Source: RHKX01 sp046330285
GTDB lineage: Bacteria > Actinomycetota > Thermoleophilia > Solirubrobacterales > 70-9
Assembly (NCBI GenBank): GCA_046330285.1
Contig: JAXLSX010000002.1
Span: 124,001-188,000, forward strand
DNA length: 64,000 nt
Reading direction: 5' to 3'
Below the pieces are notes generated by a model. It made no database searches, was not told the origin of the DNA, and worked only from the letters and a program-made list of their open reading frames with translations. The position numbers were made by a program, and so were the translations under genes. Positions 1 through 8,515 of the stretch are shown piece by piece. Position 1 is the stretch's first letter. Each line of letters opens with the position of its first letter.

Positions 1-567
1 CCACGAGACCAGGTACCAGCGCCGGCCGAAGTTGACGAGCGAGTGGGGCTCGACGAGGCGTCGCGTGGCCCGGTCGTCGCGGCTGCGATAGGCGAAGCGG
101 ATCCGCTCGTGGTCGCGGCAGGCGGAGGCGATCACGGTCAGGCACTGCGGATCGACCGTCGGCCCGCCGCCGGGAAGCGTCGCGGTCGCGTCGCCGAGCG
201 CGCTGACCCTGCGGCGGAGGTGGGAGGGAAGGACCTGCTCGAGCTTGACCAGTGCCCGCACCGATGTCTCCTCGATCCCGGCCACCGACGCCTGGGCGGC
301 TGTCCGGAGCCCGACGGCGATCGCGATCGCCTCGTCCTCGTCGAGCAGCAGCGGCGGCATCGCGGTCCCGGCGCGGAGCGTGTAGCCGCCCGCCGGGCCG
401 GTCAGCGACTCGACCGGGTAGCCGAGGTTTCGGAGCCGCTCGACGTCGCGGCGGACCGTCCGGCGCGAGACCTCGAGCCGGTCGGCGAGCTCGCCTCCGG
501 GCCAGTCGCGCCTGGCCTGCAACAGCGACAGGAGCTCGAGAAGCCGACTCGATGTGGTCTCGCTCAT
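1..567 (-). CDS. WYL-domain (YafY/DeoR-like) transcriptional regulator, 3' part cut by window edge
   Basis: Reading leftward from an ATG at 565-567 there is an open frame of 189 codons that runs off the window. Residues about 5-60 form a winged helix-turn-helix with the family-typical stretch RRTVRRDVERLRNLGYPVES, followed by GPAGGYTLR and LLLDEDEAIAI. The last visible residues (FGRRWYLVSW) are the start of the WYL domain, so only the C-terminal part is missing. Such regulators bind DNA as dimers and sense small ligands through the WYL domain. The gene is divergent from a DrrAB-type exporter and a perfect palindrome lies between them, so local repression or activation of the exporter is the likely job (inference). 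Confidence 0.85.
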   Translation of the reverse strand, partial: MSETTSSRLLELLSLLQARRDWPGGELADRLEVSRRTVRRDVERLRNLGYPVESLTGPAGGYTLRAGTAMPPLLLDEDEAIAIAVGLRTAAQASVAGIEETSVRALVKLEQVLPSHLRRRVSALGDATATLPGGGPTVDPQCLTVIASACRDHERIRFAYRSRDDRATRRLVEPHSLVNFGRRWYLVSW

Positions 568-590
568 CGCGTCCAGTCTCGCTCAAATCG

Positions 591-607
591 AGGACAGAAC
601 CTGTCCT
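591..607. promoter_or_regulatory. Perfect palindrome AGGACAG-N3-CTGTCCT between WYL regulator and ABC exporter
   Basis: AGGACAG at 591-597 and CTGTCCT at 601-607 are exact reverse complements separated by AAC. The site is 24 bases from the regulator start and 113 bases before the exporter start. It is the only clear palindrome in the divergent promoter region, so it is the best candidate operator for the WYL regulator. Binding has not been shown. Confidence 0.6.
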
Positions 608-719
608 AAATGCTATTTACCCTGTCTCGCTCTGCGCGACCGGCGGTGAAGGGGGCGATGAGTTTCAGCCCGCACGCCGGTCCCAGGAGCGACCAGGGGT
701 AACCACGACAAGGAGCTTC

Positions 720-1727
720 ATGAGCGAAGTGAGCGAACGAAGTACGGACCGGCCCGCGATCTCGGTGCGCGGGCTCGTCAAGTCATACGGAGAGGTCCGC
801 GCCCTCGACGGCATCGACCTCGAGGCCGAGCGCGGCACGGTCCTCGGCATCCTCGGCCCGAACGGAGCCGGCAAGACGACGGCGGTTCGCGTCCTGACGA
901 CGCTGCTGCGACCCGACGCCGGCAGCGCCGAGGTGATCGGCTACGACGTCGTCGCCGACGCGCCCGCGCTGCGGGCTCAGATCGGCCTGGCCGGGCAGTA
1001 CGCGGCGGTTGACGAGAACCTGACCGGGATCGAGAACCTCGTCATGGTCGGGCGCCTCTACGGCAACCACCGCAAGGATGCGCGCAAGCGCGCCGACGAG
1101 CTCCTCGAGCGCTTCAGCCTGACCGACGCGGGCGAGCGGATCGTCAAGACCTACTCCGGCGGCATGCGCCGCCGGCTCGATCTCGCCGCCGCCCTCGTCG
1201 CCAATCCGCCGGTCGTCTTCCTCGACGAGCCGACCACCGGCCTCGACCCGCGCAGCCGGCTCGAGCTCTGGGAGACGATCGAGGGCCTGGTCGCCGACGG
1301 GACGACGGTGCTGCTGACGACGCAGTACCTCGACGAGGCGGACCGCCTCGCCGACCGGATCGTGGTCATCGACCGCGGCCGGGTGATCGCCGACGGCACC
1401 TCCGACGAGCTCAAGGAGCGGGTCGGCGGCCTCCGGGTCGAGGTCCACGTGACCGACCCGGCGACGGCGACCGCGGCTGCGGAGGCGCTCGCGCCGATGT
1501 CCGCCGAGGCGCCGGTCGTCGAGGACGCGAAGGTGAGCGTCCGCGTCGACCGCGAGACGGGCACCATCATGGAGGCGGCCCGCCGTCTCGACGGCGCCGG
1601 CATCGACGCCGACGACGTCGCGGTGCGGCGCCCGACGCTCGACGACGTGTTCCTGACCCTGACCGGCCGCGAGCTCTCCCAGGAGGAGAGCGAAGGCGAG
1701 CCCGAGCGCGAGGAGGTGGCGGCATGA
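720..1727 (+). CDS. DrrA-like ABC exporter ATP-binding protein
   Basis: 335 residues. The ATG at 720 is preceded by AAGGAG at 710-715; a longer upstream open frame lacks family similarity. Walker A is GPNGAGKTT (residues 46-54), the ABC signature is YSGGMRRR (about 145) and Walker B is VVFLDEPTTGLD (about 165). The C-terminal 90 residues match the extension of daunorubicin-resistance-type ATPases, including the LDDVFLTLTG motif. It should energise the membrane partner encoded next, whose start codon overlaps this stop (ATGA). Together they form a two-gene exporter; the substrate cannot be told, but drugs or lipids are typical for the family. Confidence 0.93.
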   Translation: MSEVSERSTDRPAISVRGLVKSYGEVRALDGIDLEAERGTVLGILGPNGAGKTTAVRVLTTLLRPDAGSAEVIGYDVVADAPALRAQIGLAGQYAAVDENLTGIENLVMVGRLYGNHRKDARKRADELLERFSLTDAGERIVKTYSGGMRRRLDLAAALVANPPVVFLDEPTTGLDPRSRLELWETIEGLVADGTTVLLTTQYLDEADRLADRIVVIDRGRVIADGTSDELKERVGGLRVEVHVTDPATATAAAEALAPMSAEAPVVEDAKVSVRVDRETGTIMEAARRLDGAGIDADDVAVRRPTLDDVFLTLTGRELSQEESEGEPEREEVAA

Positions 1728-2488
1728 CCCGCTTCGTACCCGACACCCTGGTCCTGGCCGAGCGCAACCTCGTCCGGTTGCCGCGGTCACCCGACCTGCT
1801 GATCGGTTTCACGATCCAGCCGGTCATGTTCGTCCTGCTGTTCGCGTTCGTCTTCGGCGGTGCGATCTCGACGCCCGGATTCTCATACGTCGATTTCCTG
1901 ATCCCCGGGATCATCGTCCAGAACACGGCGTTCGGCGGCTTCGTCACCGCCCTCGGGCTCTCCGAAGACCTGACGAAGGGCCTGATCGACCGATTCCGCT
2001 CGCTGCCGACGTCGCGTGCGTCGGTGCTCGCCGGACGGACGCTGGCCGACGTCGTGACCAACTCGCTCTCGATCATCGTCCTGGTCGCGACCGGGCTGAT
2101 CATCGGCTTCTCGTTCGGGACGAGCGCCATCGAGATCGTCGGCGGATTCGCGCTGATGATCCTCTTCGGATACGCGTTCTCGTGGATCTTCGCCCTGATC
2201 GGGATGTCGGTCTCCTCGCCCGAGGCGGCGAACGGGATCGGCTTCACGCTGATCTTCCCGATCACGTTCATCTCGTCGGCCTTCGTGCCGGTCGACTCGA
2301 TGCCGGCGGGTCTCCAGTGGTTCGCCGAGATCAACCCGATCACGATCGTGGTCGACGCGATGCGGGCGCTGTGGCTCGGCACCCCCGCCGGCAACAACAT
2401 CTGGGGCGCCGTCGTCTGGTGCCTGGTGCTGATCGCGATATTCGCCCCGCTGGCGGTCCACAGGTACCGCCGGATCGCGGGTAACTGA
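1724..2488 (+). CDS. DrrB-like ABC-2 type permease
   Basis: 254 residues with about six membrane segments (for example near residues 25-48, 60-80, 105-130, 140-165, 175-190 and 225-245). The loop LTKGLIDRFRSLPTSRASVLAGR is the conserved ABC-2 coupling region of DrrB proteins, and ISSAFVPVDSMPAGLQW matches the ABC-2 C-terminal signature. Translation is coupled to the ATPase gene through a 4-base overlap. It forms the transmembrane channel of the exporter in the cytoplasmic membrane. Confidence 0.92.
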   Translation: MTRFVPDTLVLAERNLVRLPRSPDLLIGFTIQPVMFVLLFAFVFGGAISTPGFSYVDFLIPGIIVQNTAFGGFVTALGLSEDLTKGLIDRFRSLPTSRASVLAGRTLADVVTNSLSIIVLVATGLIIGFSFGTSAIEIVGGFALMILFGYAFSWIFALIGMSVSSPEAANGIGFTLIFPITFISSAFVPVDSMPAGLQWFAEINPITIVVDAMRALWLGTPAGNNIWGAVVWCLVLIAIFAPLAVHRYRRIAGN

Positions 2489-2581
2489 ACGACCGGCCGG
2501 CGGCGGTGCGCGCTCTCCGAGTTGCGTATCGCCGCCGGTCGCGACTTGCGTAGTCCGCACGGATTCTGGAAGCCGAACGTT

Positions 2582-2598
2582 GGACATAGGTTGGACCC
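2582..2598. promoter_or_regulatory. Direct TTGGAC repeat / GGACATAGGT element before the arginine deiminase operon
   Basis: TTGGAC occurs at 2580-2585 and again at 2591-2596, one helical turn apart, 46 bases before the first gene of the arc operon. The decamer GGACATAGGT inside it recurs at 25532-25541 in front of a cupredoxin gene. This is a candidate regulatory element only; no -10/-35 pair can be assigned with confidence. Confidence 0.3.
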
Positions 2599-2643
2599 GT
2601 CCATTCAGCCGGTCCCCATCGAGGGGCCCGAGGGAGGTTCCGA

Positions 2644-4245
2644 ATGTCCGACGACCAGGCCGACGCGCCCGACGAGAACGCCGCGGCCCAGCCGACAGAG
2701 GGGGAGGCCCCGCCGGAGAACAAGGCGAAGCGGTTCCCGACCGCGTTCACGGTCCTCGCGATCGTGTTGCTCGTCGTCTGGCTCGCCTCGTTCATCATCC
2801 CGGCCGGCAAGTACGAGCTCGATCCGAAGACCGGCGGCCCCGTTCCCGGCTCCTACACGGAGTTGCCGTCGTGCGACTCGACCGGTGACAAGCAGCCGTG
2901 CTCGGACCACTCGGTCCTGCATCAGTTCTCCAACCTCTGGGCGGCCCCGACCGACGGCCTCTACGGGATCGAGAACGACCACGGGCTCGTCTCGGTCGAC
3001 AACCGCGGCTACCTCTACGGAGCGGCGCAGATCTTCCTGTTCGTACTCGCGATCGGTGCCTTCATCAGCGTGACGATGAAGACCGGCGCGATCCAGCAGG
3101 GAATCGGCCGGCTCGCGCTCCGCTTCAAGGACCGCCCGGCGGCGCTGATCATCGTGATCATGCTCGTCTTCGGGCTCGGCGGCACGACCGAGGGCATGTG
3201 GGAGGAGACGCTCGGGTTCTTCGCGTTACTCGTGCCACTCGCGCTGGCGCTCGGCTACGACCGGATGACGGGCGCCGCGATGATCTTCTTCGGCGCCGGG
3301 ACCGGTGTGCTCGCGTCGACCGTGAACCCGTTCGCGACCGGGGTGGCATCCGATGCGGCCGGGATCGAGATCGGCGACGGCATCGGCCTCCGGGTCGCGA
3401 TGTGGATCGTGCTGATGGCGGTCGGCATCGCCTACGTGCTCCGCTACGCGCGCCGGGTCAAGGCCGACAACTCGAAGTCGGTGATGGGCCCGGAGGGGAT
3501 GACCAGCGGCGGCCTGCGGATGGCCGACGAGGTCGTCGGCGACGTCGAACCGCTGAACGGCCGCCAGAAGGTGATCCTGACGCTGTTCTTCGGCGCGTTC
3601 GCGGTGATGATCTACGGGTTCGTGCCCTGGGCAGACATCTGGGACACGATCTTCGGCGCCGACTGGCCGTTCCCGCTGTTCAACTCCTTCTACTTCGCCC
3701 AGGCGACGGTCCTGTTCCTCGTCGTCGCGGTGATCATCGGGCTGATCTACAAGCTCGGGGAGAAGGGCACGGTCGACGCGATCGTGACCGGAGCCGGCGA
3801 GTTCCTCGGGGCCGCGCTGATCATCGTCCTCGCCCGTGCAGTGACGGTGGTGATGAAGAACTCCTACATCACCGACACGATCCTGCACTGGACCGAGAAC
3901 GCGGTGACGGACCTCAGCGGCGGCGTCTTCGCCTCGGTGGCGATCCTCGTCAACCTGCCGATCGCGTTCCTGGTGCCGTCGTCGTCCGGGCACGCGGCGC
4001 TGGTGATGCCGATCCTCGGCCCGCTCGCGGACTTCGCGGACGTCCCGCGTTCGCTCTCGGTCACCGCCTACCAGACCGCCTCCGGGCTGGTGAACCTGAT
4101 CACGCCGACCTCGGTCGTGATCATGGGCGGCCTGACCCTGGCCCGGATCGGCTACGACCGCTACCTGCGGTTCGCGATCCCGTACTTCCTGATCCTGCTG
4201 GTCCTGAGCATGGCGTTCATGTTCGTCGGCAACGCGATCGGGTGA
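2644..4245 (+). CDS. YfcC/DcuC-family membrane carrier, probable arginine/ornithine transporter
   Basis: 533 residues, ATG preceded by GGGAGG. The first 32 residues are acidic and cytoplasmic, and about 12-13 membrane segments follow. The family signatures GGTTEGMWEETLGFF (about residue 180) and VNLPIAFLVPSSSGHAALVMP (about 445, with the SSSGH hairpin of ion-transporter superfamily carriers) are present. YfcC-type carriers often sit in arginine deiminase operons in place of ArcD. Being the first gene of such an operon here, it most likely exchanges arginine for ornithine across the cytoplasmic membrane. That substrate is inferred from context. Confidence 0.88.
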   Translation: MSDDQADAPDENAAAQPTEGEAPPENKAKRFPTAFTVLAIVLLVVWLASFIIPAGKYELDPKTGGPVPGSYTELPSCDSTGDKQPCSDHSVLHQFSNLWAAPTDGLYGIENDHGLVSVDNRGYLYGAAQIFLFVLAIGAFISVTMKTGAIQQGIGRLALRFKDRPAALIIVIMLVFGLGGTTEGMWEETLGFFALLVPLALALGYDRMTGAAMIFFGAGTGVLASTVNPFATGVASDAAGIEIGDGIGLRVAMWIVLMAVGIAYVLRYARRVKADNSKSVMGPEGMTSGGLRMADEVVGDVEPLNGRQKVILTLFFGAFAVMIYGFVPWADIWDTIFGADWPFPLFNSFYFAQATVLFLVVAVIIGLIYKLGEKGTVDAIVTGAGEFLGAALIIVLARAVTVVMKNSYITDTILHWTENAVTDLSGGVFASVAILVNLPIAFLVPSSSGHAALVMPILGPLADFADVPRSLSVTAYQTASGLVNLITPTSVVIMGGLTLARIGYDRYLRFAIPYFLILLVLSMAFMFVGNAIG

Positions 4246-4288
4246 TGGCATCGATGGCCCTGAGCAACGAACCGAAACGAGGAAGGCA

Positions 4289-5518
4289 ATGGCGATGAGC
4301 GTCGACTCCGAGGTGGGCAAGCTCCGCAAGGTGATCGTCCACCGGCCGGGGCTGGAGCATCGCCGGCTGACCCCGGCCAACGCCGACGAGCTGCTCTTCG
4401 ACGACGTCATCTGGGTCCAGAAGGCGAAGATCGAGCATGCCGCCTTCGTCCAGGCGATGAAGGAGCGCGGGGTGGAGGTCTTCGACGCCGAGGACCTGCT
4501 CGCCGAAGTCCTCGAGGTCGAAGAGGGCAAGGAGTGGTTGCTCGGCCAGGTCCTGCACGAGCGTCAGGTCGGTCAATACCTGGCGCACAGCGGCCGCGAG
4601 TGGGCGGACTCCGCCTCAGCGAAGGAGGTCGCCGACTACCTGATCGGCGGCATGACGAAGGAGGAGGTCGACGAGGGCAGGGGCCTCTTCTACGGCTCGT
4701 CCGGGCCGCTCGACATGGTCCTGCCGCCGCTGCCGAACTTCACGTTCCAGCGCGATCCCTCCTCGTGGATCTACGGCGGCGTGACGCTGAACCCGATGAC
4801 GAAGCCGGCGCGACGGCCGGAGACGGCGATCATGGAGGCGATCTACCGCTTCCACCCGATGTTCACCGCCGACGGCGGCACCAACGTCTGGTTCGGCGGC
4901 GTCGAGGAGGACTGGGGGAGGTGCACGATCGAGGGCGGCGACGTCGAGACGATCGGCAACGGCGCGGTGATGATCGGGATGGGCGAGCGGACGACCGCGC
5001 AGTCGGTCGGGATCCTCGCCCGGAACCTGTTCGCGGCCGAGGCGGCGTCGCTGGTGCTGGCGGTGAAGCTGCCGCCCTCACGCTCCTACATGCACCTCGA
5101 CACCGTGATGACGATGGTCGACCGCGACACGATCACCCTCTACCCGCAGGTGGTCAACGACGACGTCCGGATCTGGGCGCTCCGCCCCGGCGAGGAGCCC
5201 GGCGACGCACCGGTCGTCGAGCCGTTCGCGGGCAACGTCGTCGACGCGCTCGAGCACGCGCTCGACATCAAGGGCATCCAGGTGATCCCGACCGGCGGCG
5301 ACGAGGCCGAGCAGGCCCGCGAGCAGTGGGACGACGGCAACAACGTCGTCTGCCTCGAGCCCGGCGTGGTCGTCGCCTACGAGCGCAACGTCGACACGAA
5401 CACCCGGCTTCGCAAGGCGGGGATCGAGGTGATCACGATCGACGGGTCCGAGCTCGGGCGCGGGCGCGGCGGCTCGCACTGCATGACCTGCCCGATCGAG
5501 CGCGACGCCGCCTACTGA
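4289..5518 (+). CDS. arcA: Arginine deiminase
   Basis: 409 residues. It hydrolyses arginine to citrulline and ammonia in the cytoplasm, step one of the arginine deiminase pathway. The guanidino-modifying fold is shown by FQRDPSSWI (residues about 155-163), RCTIEGGDVE (about 211), and the catalytic cysteine in RGGSHCMTCPIERD near the C-terminus, which matches the Pseudomonas-type ArcA ending. ATG at 4289 and ATG at 4295 are both possible starts; AGGAAGG lies just upstream. It follows the carrier by 43 bases and precedes argF by 22 bases. Confidence 0.97.
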   Translation: MAMSVDSEVGKLRKVIVHRPGLEHRRLTPANADELLFDDVIWVQKAKIEHAAFVQAMKERGVEVFDAEDLLAEVLEVEEGKEWLLGQVLHERQVGQYLAHSGREWADSASAKEVADYLIGGMTKEEVDEGRGLFYGSSGPLDMVLPPLPNFTFQRDPSSWIYGGVTLNPMTKPARRPETAIMEAIYRFHPMFTADGGTNVWFGGVEEDWGRCTIEGGDVETIGNGAVMIGMGERTTAQSVGILARNLFAAEAASLVLAVKLPPSRSYMHLDTVMTMVDRDTITLYPQVVNDDVRIWALRPGEEPGDAPVVEPFAGNVVDALEHALDIKGIQVIPTGGDEAEQAREQWDDGNNVVCLEPGVVVAYERNVDTNTRLRKAGIEVITIDGSELGRGRGGSHCMTCPIERDAAY

Positions 5519-5540
5519 CGAGGGAAGGGGACGGGCCGAG

Positions 5541-6536
5541 ATGTACAACCTCCGCAACCGCAGCTTCCTCAAGGAGCTCGACTTCAGCCGCGACGAGCTC
5601 CTGCACCTGCTGTCGCTGTCGGCGGCGCTGAAGACGGCGAAGTACGCCGGCAACGAGGTCCAGCGGCTGTCCGGCAGGGAGATCGCCCTGATCTTCGAGA
5701 AGACCTCGACCCGGACCCGGTGCGCGTTCGAGGTCGCCGCCTTCGACCAGGGCGCGCACGTCACCTACCTCGACCCGACCGGATCGCAGCTCGGCCACAA
5801 GGAGTCGATCGCCGACACCGCCGCCGTCCTCGGCCGGATGTTCGACGGGATCGAGTTCCGGGGGTCCGGCCAGGAGGACGTCGAGGAGCTCGCCCGCCAC
5901 GCCGGCGTCCCCGTCTACAACGGGCTGACGAACGAGTGGCACCCGACCCAGATGCTGGCCGACTTCCTGACGATGATCGAGCGCAGCCACCGCCCCCCCG
6001 ACGAGATCGCCTACTCCTTCGTCGGCGACGGCCGCTTCAACATGGGCCGGTCGCTGTTGATCACCGGCGCGATCCTCGGCGCCGACGTCCGGATCGTCAC
6101 CCCGGGCGAGCTGAAGCCGCCGCAGGACGTGATCGCGGAGGCCGAGGCGATCGCCGCCGGGTCCGGCGCCCGGATCACGGTCACCGACGACGTCGCCGCG
6201 GTCGCGGGCTCCGACTTCGTCCACACCGACGTCTGGGTCTCGATGGGCGAGCCGAAGGACGTCTGGGCGGAGCGCGCGAAGCTGCTCGAGCCCTACCAGG
6301 TCAACGCGGCCCTGCTCGAGCGGACCGGCAACCCGAAGGTCAAGTTCATGCACTGCCTGCCCGCGTTCCACGATGCCGGCACGACCGTCGGCGCCGAGAT
6401 CGCCGAGGCGACCGGGATGACCGGAGGCCTCGAGGTCACCGACGAGGTTTTCCGCTCGCCCGCGAGCATCGTCTTCGACCAGGCCGAGAACCGCCTCCAC
6501 ACGATCAAGGCGGTCCTGGTGGCGACGCTGGCGTGA
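5541..6536 (+). CDS. argF: Ornithine carbamoyltransferase, catabolic
   Basis: 331 residues. In this operon it would run in the phosphorolytic direction, turning citrulline and phosphate into ornithine and carbamoyl phosphate. Carbamoyl-phosphate-binding STRTRCAFEV (about 54-63), HPTQMLADFLT (about 134-144), ornithine-loop VWVSMGEP and HCLPAFHD (about 271-278) are all intact. The assignment as catabolic rests on its place between arcA and arcC, not on sequence alone. Its stop codon overlaps the GTG start of arcC. Confidence 0.95.
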   Translation: MYNLRNRSFLKELDFSRDELLHLLSLSAALKTAKYAGNEVQRLSGREIALIFEKTSTRTRCAFEVAAFDQGAHVTYLDPTGSQLGHKESIADTAAVLGRMFDGIEFRGSGQEDVEELARHAGVPVYNGLTNEWHPTQMLADFLTMIERSHRPPDEIAYSFVGDGRFNMGRSLLITGAILGADVRIVTPGELKPPQDVIAEAEAIAAGSGARITVTDDVAAVAGSDFVHTDVWVSMGEPKDVWAERAKLLEPYQVNAALLERTGNPKVKFMHCLPAFHDAGTTVGAEIAEATGMTGGLEVTDEVFRSPASIVFDQAENRLHTIKAVLVATLA

Positions 6537-7465
6537 GCGAGCGGCCGCTGACGATCGTCGCCCTCGGCGGCAACGCCCTGCTCCGGCGCGGACAGGAGTC
6601 GAGCGCCGCCAACCAGCACGCGGCCGCGCAGGCCGCGGCCGCGGTCCTCGCCCCGGTGTCGGAGCGGACCCGGCTCGTCGTCACCCACGGCAACGGTCCC
6701 CAGGTCGGGCTGCTGGCGCTGAAGGAGGACGCCTACCGCGAGGGCGAGCCCTACCCGCTCGACGTCCTCGATGCCGAGAGCGGCGGGCAGATCGGCTACG
6801 TGATCGAGCTCGAGCTCGACAACGCCATCGACCACCAGGACACCGTCGCGCTGATCACCCGCGTCGTCGTCGATCGCGACGACCCCGCCTTCGGCGACCC
6901 GACGAAGTTCATCGGCCCCGTCTACGACGAGGCCCGGGCGAAGGAGCTCGCCGCCGAGCGCGGCTGGACGGTCAAGCCCGACGGCGAGACCTGGCGCCGC
7001 GTCGTCCCCTCGCCCGAGCCGCGCGAGATCGTCCAGCTCGGAGCGATCGCCGAGCTCGTCGAGGCGGGCTTCCTCGTCGTCTGCGTCGGCGGCGGCGGGG
7101 TCCCGGTGATCGACGTGCCCGGCGGCTCCGGCGGACATCGGGGCGTCGAGGCCGTGATCGACAAGGACCTCGCCAGCTCGCTGCTCGCGGTCGGCCTGAA
7201 CGCCGACCTGCTCGTCCTCGCCACCGACGTCGACGCCGTCTACCTCGACTTCGGCACGCCGGATCAGCGGGCCGTCGGCGCGACGACTCCCGGCGAGCTC
7301 CGCGGCCGCGACTTTCCGGGCGGCTCGATGGGCCCGAAGGTCGACGCGGTCTGCCGGTTCGTGGAGGCGACCGGCAACCGGGCCGCGATCGGCTCCCTCG
7401 AGGCCCTCGACGCGATCGTCGCCGGCAGCGCCGGCACCCAGGTCAGCGCCGACGGCCCCGAGTAG
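6533..7465 (+). CDS. arcC: Carbamate kinase
   Basis: 310 residues, starting at GTG 6533 inside the argF stop (GTGA overlap). It transfers phosphate from carbamoyl phosphate to ADP, giving ATP, CO2 and ammonia, the energy-yielding last step. ALGGNALLRRGQ at residues 9-20, THGNGPQVG (about 51), VVCVGGGGVPV (about 180) and the C-terminal GSMGPKVDA (about 263) are the amino-acid-kinase family signatures. The 3' end overlaps the convergent regulator gene by 23 bases, so the two transcripts must run into each other. Confidence 0.96.
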   Translation: MSERPLTIVALGGNALLRRGQESSAANQHAAAQAAAAVLAPVSERTRLVVTHGNGPQVGLLALKEDAYREGEPYPLDVLDAESGGQIGYVIELELDNAIDHQDTVALITRVVVDRDDPAFGDPTKFIGPVYDEARAKELAAERGWTVKPDGETWRRVVPSPEPREIVQLGAIAELVEAGFLVVCVGGGGVPVIDVPGGSGGHRGVEAVIDKDLASSLLAVGLNADLLVLATDVDAVYLDFGTPDQRAVGATTPGELRGRDFPGGSMGPKVDAVCRFVEATGNRAAIGSLEALDAIVAGSAGTQVSADGPE

Positions 7466-8132
7466 GAGCTGCGGCGAAGTTCGCGGGCGCCAGGGCGACC
7501 TCGACCATGCAGCCGGCGCGGTCGGGATCGTGCGGCTCGAAGCCCACGAGCCCGGCGCCCGGGTCGAGCGTGTCGAGGACCCCGACGGTGACGCCGCGAT
7601 GGAGGATGCAGATCACGTCCGGGCTCTCGCGGACCGAGTCGCGGTACGGGCAGTTGTAGAACTTCGCGGTCATCGTGCCGTCACCGGCCGCGACCGAGGG
7701 CTGAAAGCCGAGCGCCGCGAACGTTCGCCGGAAGGCCCCCGGAGCGTCGTCGACGGGACCGTCGACGAGCTCGCGGCCGATCTCGCGGCCGGTCCGCTCG
7801 AGCCGGCGCAGCCCGGCCGGCCCGGTCGGGGTTGCCCGGGCGAGCCAGCGGGCGACGTCGGCGTAGCCCTGGGGAGGGTCGCCGTCGGGGCCGGCGCCGG
7901 ACGCGATCGACCACTCGTCGCGTGGGCGGCCACGGCCGTGCCTGGCGCGGCTCCGCTCGAGCAGGCCGCCGCTCTCCATCCGCTCGAGATGGCGGCGGAC
8001 GCCGTTGACGTGCAGGCCGAGCGCCGTCGCCAGCTCCTCGGTCGTGGCCGCGCGGCGCAGTTCGCGGAGCGCCGAGAACAGGCGCGCCCGCGTCGGCTGT
8101 CCGAGCAGCCTCTGCCCCTCCGGCGCTGACAT
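7443..8132 (-). CDS. HTH regulator with C-terminal three-cysteine (SufR-like) domain, copy 1
   Basis: 229 residues. Residues about 8-60 form a winged helix-turn-helix of ArsR/DeoR type (TTEELATALGLHVNGVRRHL). The C-terminal half ends in a cysteine domain: C161, C175 (CX13C), H178 and C208, in the contexts NCPYRD, ICILHRG and AGC. This layout resembles actinobacterial SufR regulators, which hold an Fe-S cluster sensitive to NO and oxygen. A paralogue with identical spacing is at 19963-20667. A perfect palindrome starts 11 bases upstream of its start codon, suggesting autoregulation. The ligand (cluster) and signal are inference. Confidence 0.8.
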   Translation of the reverse strand: MSAPEGQRLLGQPTRARLFSALRELRRAATTEELATALGLHVNGVRRHLERMESGGLLERSRARHGRGRPRDEWSIASGAGPDGDPPQGYADVARWLARATPTGPAGLRRLERTGREIGRELVDGPVDDAPGAFRRTFAALGFQPSVAAGDGTMTAKFYNCPYRDSVRESPDVICILHRGVTVGVLDTLDPGAGLVGFEPHDPDRAGCMVEVALAPANFAAAPTRGRRR

Positions 8133-8142
8133 GGCGCGCAGT

Positions 8143-8165
8143 TTTGCACATCGTCGCTGTGCAAA
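8143..8165. promoter_or_regulatory. Operator 1: TTTGCACA-N7-TGTGCAAA
   Basis: Exact 8-base inverted repeat with a 7-base spacer in the divergent region between regulator copy 1 and the ferredoxin gene, 10 bases before the regulator start. The same 8-7-8 layout recurs at 8190-8212 and 9835-9857. Its position close to the start codon fits repression of the regulator gene itself. Confidence 0.7.
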
Positions 8166-8189
8166 GCCACCGATTGACTGCTACGGTTA

Positions 8190-8212
8190 TTTACATACGA
8201 AGGCTGTGTAAA
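8190..8212. promoter_or_regulatory. Operator 2: TTTACATA-N7-TGTGTAAA at the ferredoxin promoter
   Basis: Near-perfect 8-7-8 inverted repeat (7 of 8 positions pair), 26 bases before the ferredoxin start. A possible -35 TTGACT (8174-8179) and -10 TACGAA (8196-8201, spacer 16) would place the -10 inside the palindrome, so a bound protein would block the promoter. The promoter assignment is tentative; the palindrome is directly visible. Confidence 0.65.
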
Positions 8213-8238
8213 ACCATCGACCCCCGCCGGAGGTGTGA

Positions 8239-8508
8239 ATGACCTACGTGATCACGGAGCCGTGCATCGGCGAGAAGGACAACTCGTGCGTGGAGGTCTG
8301 CCCGGTCGACTGCATCCATCCGACTCCCGACGAGCCCGACTACGAGGCGCACGAGCAGCTCTACATCGATCCCGACGAGTGCATCGACTGCGACGCGTGC
8401 GTCGAGGCGTGTCCGGTCGACGCGATCTACGCGCAGGAGCAGGTCCCGCCGGAGTGGGAGCGCTTCACCGCCCTCAACGCCGCCCACTTCAAGGGCGGCC
8501 TCGGTTGA
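8239..8508 (+). CDS. fdxA: Seven-iron ferredoxin (FdxA type)
   Basis: 89 residues. The N-terminal cluster motif is C-X7-C-X3-CPVDC (residues 9-25) and the second is CIDCDACVEACPVD (about 49-62), the pattern of ferredoxins with one [3Fe-4S] and one [4Fe-4S] cluster. It is a soluble one-electron carrier. The start has GGAGGTG upstream. It is divergent from regulator copy 1 and carries an operator in its promoter, so it probably belongs to the nitrogen-oxide regulon; FdxA homologues in mycobacteria are also induced by hypoxia and NO (established knowledge). Confidence 0.93.
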   Translation: MTYVITEPCIGEKDNSCVEVCPVDCIHPTPDEPDYEAHEQLYIDPDECIDCDACVEACPVDAIYAQEQVPPEWERFTALNAAHFKGGLG

Positions 8509-8515
8509 ACCGGGC

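Noticed and set aside
252..719. N-terminal extension of the ABC ATPase frame
   Set aside because: Arg/Ser/Ala-rich out-of-frame-like sequence opposite the WYL regulator; a good ribosome-binding site sits before ATG 720 where homology begins.
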